Of a stretch of 61,363 bases of DNA, positions 55,098 through 61,363 are shown piece after piece. The notes beneath the pieces were generated by a model. That model did not search any database, was not told where the DNA came from, and saw only the letters and a list, made by a program, of their open reading frames with translations. Position 1 is the stretch's first letter. Each line of letters begins with the position of its first letter. The DNA lies in contig JAGOBA010000019.1 of assembly GCA_017983635.1 (NCBI GenBank), forward strand, positions 1 through 61,363, given 5' to 3'. This stretch comes from Alphaproteobacteria bacterium. GTDB taxonomy: Bacteria; Pseudomonadota; Alphaproteobacteria; Micropepsales; Micropepsaceae. Both the position numbers and the translations under genes were made by a program.

Positions 55098-55137
55098 AAG
55101 ACACCCATTTTGGCGTTTCGCTCGACAGGAGAAAACG

Positions 55138-55749
55138 ATGGCATTGAAGGTTGTCGGGTCGGGCTTGGGGCGGACGGGGACGAAGTCGCTGCAGACGGCG
55201 TTGAACATGCTGGGCGTCGGGCCATGCCATCATATGGTCGAGGTGTTCGCACATCCGGAGAGCGTGCCGCTTTGGATCGAGGCTGGGGCGGGCAGACCCG
55301 AATGGGACAAGATCTTCGCCGACTATCATTCGATGGTCGACTATCCGGGGGCGCATTATTGGCGTGAGCTGGCGGCGTACTACCCCACCGCCAAGGTGCT
55401 GCACACGGTGCGCGATCCGGACAAGTGGTTCGATTCTACGCAGGCGACGATCTTTGCGCCCGGATCGCTCACGACGCAGGACGGGCCGATGGCGCCGTTC
55501 TTCCAGAGCTTCATGAAAGACTTTCGCGCGCACATGCACGATCGCGCGTACATGACGGACTACTTCCGCCGGCATAACGAAGAGGTGAAGCGAACGATCG
55601 CACCGGAGCGGTTGCTGATTTACGAGGCGGGGCAGGGTTGGGGGCCGCTGTGCAAGTTCCTCGGCGTGCCGGTGCCGGATGCGCCTTATCCGTCGGAGAA
55701 CTCGCGCGAAGAGTTTATCGCGCGCGTGAAGAACATGCCGAAGCCTTGA
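55138..55749 (+). CDS. P-loop sulfotransferase family protein
   Basis: 203 residues from ATG 55138 (AGGAGA upstream). VVGSGLGRTGTKSLQTALNM is the PAPS-binding P-loop-like motif; YYPTAKVLHTVRDPDKWFDS and the C-terminal LLIYEAGQGWGPLCKFLGV follow the Sulfotransfer_4 layout. Members sulfate lipids, sugars or small molecules; in some genomes they are mislabelled as NAD-dependent epimerases. It is followed nine bases later by arsC, but the two have no obvious shared function. Confidence 0.8.
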   Translation: MALKVVGSGLGRTGTKSLQTALNMLGVGPCHHMVEVFAHPESVPLWIEAGAGRPEWDKIFADYHSMVDYPGAHYWRELAAYYPTAKVLHTVRDPDKWFDSTQATIFAPGSLTTQDGPMAPFFQSFMKDFRAHMHDRAYMTDYFRRHNEEVKRTIAPERLLIYEAGQGWGPLCKFLGVPVPDAPYPSENSREEFIARVKNMPKP

Positions 55750-55758
55750 GGCTAGCCC

Positions 55759-56121
55759 ATGAGCGCGAAGGTCACGATCTATCACAATCCGAAGTGTGGG
55801 ACGTCGCGCTCCACGCTGGCGCTCATTCGCGAGGTGGGGATCGAGCCGGAGATTGTCGAGTATCTGAAGACGCCGCCGACTCGGGCTGTGTTGATGGGGT
55901 TGATCAAGCAGAGCGGTGGTTCGGCGCGCGACTTGCTGCGCGCGAAGGAGGCGCTCGCGGCGGAGCTTGGACTCGACGATCCGAAGGTGAGCGACGCGAA
56001 GGTCGTCGAGGCGATGGTGGAGCATCCGATTCTGATCAACCGGCCGATCGTGGTCACGGCGCGCGGGGTCCGGCTCTGCCGGCCGCCGGAGACGGTGCTG
56101 GAGATTTTGCCGAAGAAGTAG
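55759..56121 (+). CDS. arsC: Arsenate reductase (glutaredoxin-type ArsC)
   Basis: 120 residues. YHNPKCGTSRSTLALIRE contains the catalytic Cys13 within the thioredoxin-like fold; the conserved HPILINRPIVV block and an Arg before it complete ArsC. The enzyme reduces arsenate to arsenite using glutathione/glutaredoxin. No arsR or arsB is nearby. Some family members are of unknown substrate (Spx/YffB-like), so the role in arsenic resistance is probable but not certain. Confidence 0.82.
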   Translation: MSAKVTIYHNPKCGTSRSTLALIREVGIEPEIVEYLKTPPTRAVLMGLIKQSGGSARDLLRAKEALAAELGLDDPKVSDAKVVEAMVEHPILINRPIVVTARGVRLCRPPETVLEILPKK

Positions 56122-56164
56122 CCCCACAACAACCATGGCCGGGCAAGCGAAGCGCGACCTGACC

Positions 56165-56190
56165 GTGACGACTTTTTATTGTGTCCCTAA
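56165..56190 (-). repeat. Short repeat with GGGACAC end
   Basis: Read on the minus strand it begins GGGACACAATAAAAAGTCG. The GGGACAC..TAA end matches the two copies at 141-165 and 1046-1070 and the one near 61077-61095. It overlaps the stop codon of the coiled-coil gene that ends at 56187. Confidence 0.45.
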
Positions 56191-57653
56191 AACCTTCCGC
56201 CCGTCTTGAAGCCGCCGCCGCTTCTGCCGCCGCCGCCGATTTTGAAGCCGCCTACTTTGGGGAAGCTTGAGGAGGGTAGGCGGAAGCGGGGGCGGCTGCT
56301 GCCCCAGCTGCCGCGTTCGCCGCCGTCGCGGTCGTCGTCGTCATCATCGTCCCAATCGCGGCGTTTGCGGTAGCCGCGTTCGAAGGTGTTCCAGAGGACG
56401 GCGCCTTGGATGGCGCCTTTGACGATGCCGCCAATCAGGTTGCCGAGCGCGTCGTTGCCGTCGAGTTCGAATTGGCCCCAGGGGCCGTCGTAGCGGTTGG
56501 TGCGAACCTTGTCGCGCACGCCTTCGAGTTCGCCGCGGCGGCGGGCGATCTCTCGCGCTTCGTCGCGGATCTTGGCAACCTCGGCCTCTGCTTTGGCGAT
56601 CGCGCCTTGGTTCGTCTCGATCTGCTGCACGATGCGGTCGTCGTCTGGCGTGGGCGTGGTGCGCGCTTCGCGGTACATGGTCTGCACGTCTTCGCGCGCG
56701 ATCGCCTGGCTCAAGACGGCGAGCGCTTCATCGTGCGCTTTGCGGTCGCCTTGATCGAGCAGCGCCGTGCGTTCCTTGTCGAGTGCGGTCAAGGCGGCTT
56801 GCGCCTTCGCCAGCGTGTCGGTCGCGGCTTTCAGCTCGGCCTGCGTGGTGGTGAGCCGGGTTTCGAGGGCCAGGATGCCGGCATCCATGAGCCCCGCGCG
56901 CTCGATCTGTTCGAGTTTGCGGTCTTCAGCTTCGACGCGCTTGACCAGTTCGCCGGCGTGTTCGCGCAGGCGCAGCGGGATTTCGTTCAGCGACATGTAA
57001 TTCGGGCGCGCGGTGTCGTAGCCGACGAGGGCCGCTACTTGGCGATCGAAAAAGCGGACGACGTTGCCTGCCTTGTAGTCGGCGGTCGCGAATTTGCGCT
57101 TCCACAAATACATGAACAGCGGGTCGGCTTCGTAGGGTTTGCCCTTCGTTTCGCGATCGGCTTCGGCCTGTTTGGCTTTTTCGTCGCCGGCTTCGGCCAT
57201 CTTGGTGATGTCGGTGAGGCGCGCTTTCTGCGCGATCCAGCCGGGATCGGCCGCCAGTTTCTTCTCGACGTCGTATTGCAGCGTCTTGATCGGTTCGCCC
57301 GCGGCTTCGACGGCGGCAGTCTTCGCGCGGTGATCGGCTTCGGCGGCGACGACGGCGCTTTGCGCGCCGCCGTGGCGGATCAGGAGCTGGTCGACCTTTG
57401 CCTTGTGCGTGCGCAGGAGATCGAGCGCGCGGCGTTCGGCGGCGTCGAGTTCGCCGACGGCCCGGTTGCGGATCAGCGTGTCGAGGCGAATGAGGGCGAG
57501 TGCGCGAAAGCTTTCGGCGAGTTGCGTGCGCAGGCGTTCGGCTTCGCTCGCGGCGGAGCGCAGGACGTCGGCCAAACGGCTTTCGTTCGAACGCACATCG
57601 TTGATGGCGTTTTCGACGGCGGAAAGGGCATCACGACCGGCGACGTACATCAT
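56187..57653 (-). CDS. Coiled-coil protein with Asp- and Gly-rich C-terminus
   Basis: 488 residues from ATG 57653, whose ATGA overlaps the previous stop; ATG 57650 is an alternative. Most of the protein is long charged helices with coiled-coil character (RALALIRLDTLIRNRAVGEL; ATDTLAKAQAALTALDKERT; EAEVAKIRDEAREIARRRGE). A short hydrophobic Gly-rich stretch (GNLIGGIVKGAIQGAVLW) may insert in a membrane, followed by an acidic DDDDDDD run and a Gly/Arg/Ser-rich tail. No family known to me. It is the third gene of an operon with a membrane protein and a TelA-like helical protein. Confidence 0.68.
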   Translation of the reverse strand: MMYVAGRDALSAVENAINDVRSNESRLADVLRSAASEAERLRTQLAESFRALALIRLDTLIRNRAVGELDAAERRALDLLRTHKAKVDQLLIRHGGAQSAVVAAEADHRAKTAAVEAAGEPIKTLQYDVEKKLAADPGWIAQKARLTDITKMAEAGDEKAKQAEADRETKGKPYEADPLFMYLWKRKFATADYKAGNVVRFFDRQVAALVGYDTARPNYMSLNEIPLRLREHAGELVKRVEAEDRKLEQIERAGLMDAGILALETRLTTTQAELKAATDTLAKAQAALTALDKERTALLDQGDRKAHDEALAVLSQAIAREDVQTMYREARTTPTPDDDRIVQQIETNQGAIAKAEAEVAKIRDEAREIARRRGELEGVRDKVRTNRYDGPWGQFELDGNDALGNLIGGIVKGAIQGAVLWNTFERGYRKRRDWDDDDDDDRDGGERGSWGSSRPRFRLPSSSFPKVGGFKIGGGGRSGGGFKTGGRF

Positions 57654-58591
57654 TCCTCCCACGAGGTGACGGCGCCGCCGAGCACGGACATGCGATAGCG
57701 CGGGTCGAGCTCGCCGCGCTGCTTGTCGCCCAGGATGCGGTTTTCGATGATGCCGTTGTCGCGCTTGTCGCGGGCGACGGCTTCGAAGACGTCTTGCGGC
57801 ACGCGCACGCCCCAGGCGGTGACATTGTACGTGCGGCTGTCCTCTTCGTTCGTCACCGGCAGCGTGAGCGCGCGGCCGGCGGGGTCGATCGCTTCGACGA
57901 CGATGTAGTAGTTGCGCGCGCTCTCGTTCACGTTCGGGATGCGGAAGAAGCCGGTGGTGCCTTCGGCGACGATGCGCAGTTGGTAGGTTTGCACGAGCTT
58001 CGTGCGCAGCGCTTCGAGGCCTGCGATCGCGGTGCGGGCGCCGTCGGGGTTGCGCGCGGCGAGGGCGGCTTGACCGTCGCGGCGCAAGCCTTCGGCTTGA
58101 GCGCGCGCGGCGTCGATGCGGGCTTCGGCCATGACGGCGGCGTTGGCGTCGGCCAGCGCCTTCGGCAGCGTCTCGGCGAGTTCGATGCGCGCGGTTTCGG
58201 CGGCACGTTCGGCGGGGGCGACGACGCCGTAGTGATAGCCGCCCCAGAGTGCGCCGATCGCGATCAGGAGCGCGCCTGTCCAGCCGACGATCGCGGCACG
58301 GCGGACCCAGATCAGGGCCAGCGTGCGGCCGAGGCCGGGCGCCGGGGGCGCGTAGACGAAGCGGCTTTCGCGCAGTGCCTTGATGCCCTGGTCGATGATG
58401 GCGTCGGTGACTTCGATGCCTTGGCTTTTGTAGATTTCGCGCAGGCGGTTTCTGAGCGCGTCGTCGCGCTCGCCCTGGCCGAGTTCGCGCGCAACGAGCA
58501 GGTCGCGATGGCGGATCGTATCGACGACGTCCATCGCGAGCATGAGTTCGTCGAGCGTTTGCGGCTTGGCGGTGGCAACGGCGCCGGACAT
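57650..58591 (-). CDS. DUF6384-like membrane protein
   Basis: 313 residues from ATG 58591. A cytoplasmic helical N-terminus (AKPQTLDELMLAMDVVDTIR; VARELGQGERDDALRNRLRE) precedes one transmembrane segment (AAIVGWTGALLIAIGALWGG), a coiled-coil (ADANAAVMAEARIDAARAQA) and a C-terminal domain likely outside the membrane with beta character (FFRIPNVNESARNYYIVVEA). The assignment to DUF6384 is by recollection of the layout. It links the helical TelA-like gene upstream and the coiled-coil gene downstream in one operon. Confidence 0.65.
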   Translation of the reverse strand: MSGAVATAKPQTLDELMLAMDVVDTIRHRDLLVARELGQGERDDALRNRLREIYKSQGIEVTDAIIDQGIKALRESRFVYAPPAPGLGRTLALIWVRRAAIVGWTGALLIAIGALWGGYHYGVVAPAERAAETARIELAETLPKALADANAAVMAEARIDAARAQAEGLRRDGQAALAARNPDGARTAIAGLEALRTKLVQTYQLRIVAEGTTGFFRIPNVNESARNYYIVVEAIDPAGRALTLPVTNEEDSRTYNVTAWGVRVPQDVFEAVARDKRDNGIIENRILGDKQRGELDPRYRMSVLGGAVTSWEE

Positions 58592-58612
58592 TACGACATG
58601 CGCTCCAAGGGG

Positions 58613-58803
58613 TTCACGCCAAGACGCCGAGACGCAAAGGAATGACTCAAACAATGAAACATTGGCACAATGATTGGGTCTGCCTTGCGCCGTCGGCGCA
58701 GCTCATTGGCTGACAGGCGCTGCGCGCCGGTTGCGCGCTCCCATTGTGTCATTGTTTCATAGTGTGAGAATTTTTCTTTGCGGCTTGGCGTCTTGGCGTG
58801 GAA
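58613..58803. repeat. Large inverted repeat, unit 4 of 4
   Basis: Arms of about 60 bp: TTCACGCCAAGACGCCGAGA... on the left and its complement ending CTTGGCGTCTTGGCGTGG on the right, with internal ACAATGAAACATTGGCACAA pairing. It lies inside the three-gene operon, between the helical and membrane-protein genes. The sequence is the most divergent of the four units but has the same design. Confidence 0.65.
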
Positions 58804-58809
58804 CATTTT

Positions 58810-59982
58810 CTAGAGGTTGAACGCTTTGCCTTGGGCGACGAGGGCGGCTAGGCGGCGTTTACCGTCTTCGACGGCGTCGCGAATTTCGGCGGAGTTTTGC
58901 GTCGCGAGCTTGCGCATTTCTTCGATGATGGTCCGCGACTTTTCTTGGAAGTTGACAACGCTGTCGACGAGCTTTTTCACCGCGTCGGCGCGGATCGTCG
59001 GGCCGTAGCCGGCGCGGACGGCGGCCTCTTGCACCTTGTCGCCGATTTCGGAGAGGACCTCGATCGATTTCGACACACCTTCCTTCATCGCGTTCACGGT
59101 CTCGGTCGATTCATGCAGGCCGAACATGCCGGTGAATGAGGCTTTGAGCGCGGTCAGGACGGTGTCGTTCGTCGAGAAGAAGCTGACGGCTTGTGCGTAG
59201 ATGCGTTCCTTCGCACTCGTCGTTTGCATCAGGCGCGCCATGATGACTTCGGACGTGTTGTAGCCGATGGTCAGATTGTCGCTCAGGTCCTTGGCGATCT
59301 GATAGCGCTTATCTTCGTCTTGCGTTTGGCGCAGGACTTCGTCGCGGATGAGTTCGAGCTTCGCGCGTTCGGCAGGCTCAGTGCCGGCGAAGGTGGCGAC
59401 CGCGTTGGCGGCCTCGTTCAGCTTCTTTTTCGCTTCATCGAGTTTCCACTCGCCCTTTTTCAGGACCTCAAGCGCCATGACCTCGGCCTGTTTCAGGGCG
59501 CCACGGAAGTCGCGGTAGGCTTCCAAAATCGCGACTTCGCGTTGGATCTGGTTCTTCGTCTCCTTCGTGACGGCGAGGTAGATGCCGCGAATCTTGTCGA
59601 AGCGGTCGGCGACGTCGCCGCGGGTGAGCTTCATCCACGAGTTCGTCGCGCGCTCCCACATGCTGACCTTGCCGTCGGTGATCTGGTCGACCATCGCCTT
59701 GGCGTCGTCGCGGATGGAGTTGAAGCCTTCGGTGATTTGGCGGTAGCGGTCGCCCACCTGCATGGCGGCGACGTGCTCGCGGACGATCTCGTTAAAGTTC
59801 GAGGCCTGGTTCAGCGTGCGCGCGATGACGGCGATGCGCTCCTGATCGAGGTCGGAGATCTGTTGAAGCAAGGCGTTGATCGGGGCGTCCTCGCCCTTGG
59901 CGGGCACGATGCCCATGTCGCGCAAGGTTGTGAGCGCGCGGTCGAGATACTGCATAGGTGTGCGGATGACGACGTCGGACAT
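58810..59982 (-). CDS. Long helical protein, TelA-like (toxic-anion-resistance related)
   Basis: 390 residues from ATG 59982 (GGGAGGA upstream). Almost all helical: MGIVPAKGEDAPINALLQQI, MQVGDRYRQITEGFNSIRDD, AVTKETKNQIQREVAILEAY, ending with EEMRKLATQNSAEIRDAVED. The layout resembles TelA/KlaA-like proteins that accompany tellurite-resistance gene sets, but the match is weak. First gene of an operon with a membrane protein and a coiled-coil protein; together they may form a membrane-associated filament or stress complex. A longer upstream frame to 61059 is not credible because it crosses the divergent DUF72 gene. Confidence 0.6.
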   Translation of the reverse strand: MSDVVIRTPMQYLDRALTTLRDMGIVPAKGEDAPINALLQQISDLDQERIAVIARTLNQASNFNEIVREHVAAMQVGDRYRQITEGFNSIRDDAKAMVDQITDGKVSMWERATNSWMKLTRGDVADRFDKIRGIYLAVTKETKNQIQREVAILEAYRDFRGALKQAEVMALEVLKKGEWKLDEAKKKLNEAANAVATFAGTEPAERAKLELIRDEVLRQTQDEDKRYQIAKDLSDNLTIGYNTSEVIMARLMQTTSAKERIYAQAVSFFSTNDTVLTALKASFTGMFGLHESTETVNAMKEGVSKSIEVLSEIGDKVQEAAVRAGYGPTIRADAVKKLVDSVVNFQEKSRTIIEEMRKLATQNSAEIRDAVEDGKRRLAALVAQGKAFNL

Positions 59983-60072
59983 CAGAGTTCCTCCCAGAAA
60001 CGCGCGGAAACATGTGGTCCCCTCCGGGCTTCTATGCAAGGTTCCCGGCCAAATAAAGGGATGAGGGCGGTC

Positions 60073-60855
60073 ATGATTAGGGTCGGGATCGGCGGGTGGA
60101 ATTTCGCGGAATGGCGCGGAACCTTCTATCCGAAGGGGCACCCTCAGGCGAAGGAGCTCGACTACGCGTCCAAGGTGCTGAGTTCGATCGAGATCAACGG
60201 CACGTTCTACCGGACGCCGCCGGCGGCGAGCTTTAAGAAATGGGCTGGCGAGGTGCCGGACGGGTTCGTGTTCTCGGTCAAGGGGCCGATGTCGATCGTG
60301 GGCCGCGGCGTGCTCGCCGAGACAGGCCCTCAGATCGAGAAGTTCTTTGCGAGCGGCGTGCTGGCGATGGGGGACCGGCTCGGCCCGTTGTTCTGGCAGT
60401 TCATGCCCGCGAAGAAGTTCGACCCCAAGGATGTCGAGGCGTTCTTCAAGCTGCTGCCGAAGGAGGCGGGCGGGGTGAAGTTGCGGCACGCGGTTGAGGC
60501 GCGGCATCAGACGTTTGCGGTGCCGGAGTTCGTGGAACTGGCGCGCGCGTATGGCGTTGCAATCGTTTTGGTCGATAGCGAGAAACATCCGCTGATCGCC
60601 GATCCGACGAGCGATTTCGTGTATCTGCGGCTGCAGCGGACGGTGGAGAAAGTGCCGACGGGGTATAAGCCCGCTGAGATCAAGACGTGGGCTTCGCGCG
60701 CGAAGACGTGGGAGGCGGGCGGTGTGCCGGACGATCTTACGCTGTTGGGCAAGAAGCCCGCGAAGAAGAAGCGCGACGCTTTCGTCTATTTCATCTCCGG
60801 CGCGAAGGTTCGCGCACCGGCGGCAGCGCAGGCGTTGATCAAAGAGGTGGGGTGA
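60073..60855 (+). CDS. DUF72 family protein
   Basis: 260 residues from ATG 60073 (GAGGG upstream). RVGIGGWNFAEWRGTFYPKG opens the TIM-barrel-like DUF72 fold; SSIEINGTFYRTP, KGPMSIVGRG and DFVYLRLQRT are the conserved blocks with acidic and His residues lining a possible active site. Function unknown. Divergent from the TelA-like operon. ATG 60061 is an alternative start. Confidence 0.82.
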   Translation: MIRVGIGGWNFAEWRGTFYPKGHPQAKELDYASKVLSSIEINGTFYRTPPAASFKKWAGEVPDGFVFSVKGPMSIVGRGVLAETGPQIEKFFASGVLAMGDRLGPLFWQFMPAKKFDPKDVEAFFKLLPKEAGGVKLRHAVEARHQTFAVPEFVELARAYGVAIVLVDSEKHPLIADPTSDFVYLRLQRTVEKVPTGYKPAEIKTWASRAKTWEAGGVPDDLTLLGKKPAKKKRDAFVYFISGAKVRAPAAAQALIKEVG

Positions 60856-61107
60856 TCGGCGCTGTGGCGCAGATTCCCGCATAAATTCACCCGCAACGGC
60901 GTAACAGTGGCTGGTTTGCGCCAAAAATGACGTAACGAAGCCGCTACATGCGCGTAACCTGTAACGGGGTGCGAGGGGGCCTTGGAGATGGGGTAGGGCG
61001 CGCGTTTGCAGCGTGAGGTTCATGCGAACGTTTATAGAACAAGCGCCACGACGAGTCAACGAAAATCAAGGCGTTACGGCGTTACTGTGTCCCTATTTTT
61101 TTCTTCC

Positions 61108-61183
61108 TGGGACCGTGAGCATGCCCGCTCTTTCTTGCGGCGTTGAAGAAAAGAGCAGGCATGGATGCCCACGGTCCCAGGAC
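61108..61183. repeat. Intergenic inverted repeat (CCTGGGACCGTG family)
   Basis: CCTGGGACCGTG at 61108 pairs with CACGGTCCCAGG ending near 61183; inner parts GCATGCCCGCTCTTTCTT and AAGAAAAGAGCAGGCATG extend the stem imperfectly. Resembles the widespread alphaproteobacterial intergenic REP-like elements. Confidence 0.65.
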
Positions 61184-61215
61184 GAAGCAAGTCGCCGGCG
61201 TTGACGCATGTTGTG

Positions 61216-61292
61216 ATCCTCCCCCGCTTGCGGGGGAGGGGGACCGTGCGGCGTAGCGTAGCGAAGCCGGATGGTGGAGGGGGGAAGTCAGT
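61216..61292. repeat. GC-rich palindromic repeat, intergenic copy
   Basis: CTCCCCCGCTTGCGGGGGAG followed by GGGGACCG and, after about 30 bases, GGTGGAGGGGGGAAGTCA. Same layout as the copy inside imuB (51442-51513), so this is the intergenic reference of that family. Confidence 0.7.
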
Positions 61293-61363
61293 TGTCGAGG
61301 TGCCTCGTGCAAAGCGCTGTGCGCGCGTCGGCCCCCTCCACCGTCGCCTGCGGCGCCGGTCCC

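Larger units (their letters stand above)
60856..61363. other. Non-coding end region with several repeats
   Basis: No convincing gene in the last 508 bases. CGTAAC occurs at about 60901, 60932 and 60954, and two GTTAC copies in reverse at 61070-61082, giving a cluster of five half-sites over 190 bp. Then follow a GGGACAC repeat end (61085-61093), a large imperfect inverted repeat (61108-61183) and a GGGGGAGG palindrome (61216-61292). A weak frame at 61013-61204 has no coding character. Confidence 0.55.

Noticed and set aside
56406..57698. Long plus-strand frame opposite the coiled-coil gene
   Set aside because: Shadow of the minus-strand gene, which has an ATGA overlap with its operon partner.
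59191..60072. N-terminal extension of the DUF72 protein
   Set aside because: It runs antisense through the TelA-like gene; family proteins begin at the RVGIGGWNF block near ATG 60073.
59983..61059. N-terminal extension of the TelA-like protein
   Set aside because: It is antisense to the DUF72 gene and has no helical character; ATG 59982 has a GGGAGGA site.
61013..61204. Small frame at the window end
   Set aside because: It crosses the GGGACAC repeat and the inverted repeat and lacks a ribosome site.
1..61363. rRNA, tRNA, transposase or prophage genes
   Set aside because: None could be recognised on either strand by eye; small tRNAs in the few intergenic gaps were looked for and not found.

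Overview
The window is GC-rich bacterial chromosome with very dense coding, many ATGA stop/start overlaps and short intergenic gaps. An imuA-imuB-dnaE2 mutasome cassette lies directly behind a GTTC-N7-GTTC direct repeat, the SOS box type of Alphaproteobacteria. With a CYP153 alkane hydroxylase, a CadC-like TPR regulator, HigBA/HicB modules and alphaproteobacterial-style palindromic repeats, this points to a free-living alphaproteobacterium. Genus cannot be fixed from sequence alone. No rRNA, tRNA, CRISPR, prophage or transposase gene was seen.

Layout. 0-2 kb: an acetyltransferase tail, then a VOC-protein/MarR cassette whose two ends are both broken at copies of one 25-bp inverted repeat, then a HigB/HigA-like toxin-antitoxin pair. 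2-8 kb: a 35-residue membrane peptide, a phospholipase-C-type phosphoesterase, a winged-helix/TolB-like/TPR regulator with a shared DNA motif, two small proteins and a kinase-like phosphotransferase. 8-13 kb: a histidine phosphatase, CYP153, an M64 metallopeptidase with a partner gene and a lipoprotein. 13.3-24.9 kb: a UDP-glucuronate decarboxylase, a 1889-residue Ser/Thr-rich octapeptide-repeat protein, a GT41 (OGT/SPINDLY-like) glycosyltransferase and an FkbM methyltransferase-TPR-glycosyltransferase fusion. 25-28.4 kb: a TetR-led operon of small enzymes (two SRPBCC proteins, a DHFR/RibD-like reductase, a YCII-like protein, DUF1428). 28.5-41 kb: mixed metabolic genes (beta-propeller protein, PCMT-like methyltransferase, orphan HicB, HAD dehalogenase, enoyl-CoA hydratase, amidohydrolase, questin-oxidase-like protein, M3 peptidase, SET protein, MgtC). 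41-47.7 kb: five genes forming a gamma-glutamylation route for an amino alcohol such as ethanolamine or alaninol. 47.7-53.5 kb: the mutasome on the minus strand. 53.5-61 kb: a frameshifted HigB with intact HigA, a Sel1 protein, a sulfotransferase, ArsC, a three-gene coiled-coil/membrane operon, and a DUF72 protein.

The most interesting block is 13.4-24.9 kb. A giant Thr/Ser-rich protein built from roughly 236 octads sits beside a protein O-glycosyltransferase homologue, a bifunctional methyltransferase/glycosyltransferase and a nucleotide-sugar enzyme. I infer a dedicated hyper-O-glycosylated repeat-protein system. Secondary points of interest are palindromic repeats inserted in frame in both imuB and dnaE2, a family of large inverted repeats (one of which supplies the C-terminal tail of HicB), and the complete gamma-glutamyl amino-alcohol operon.
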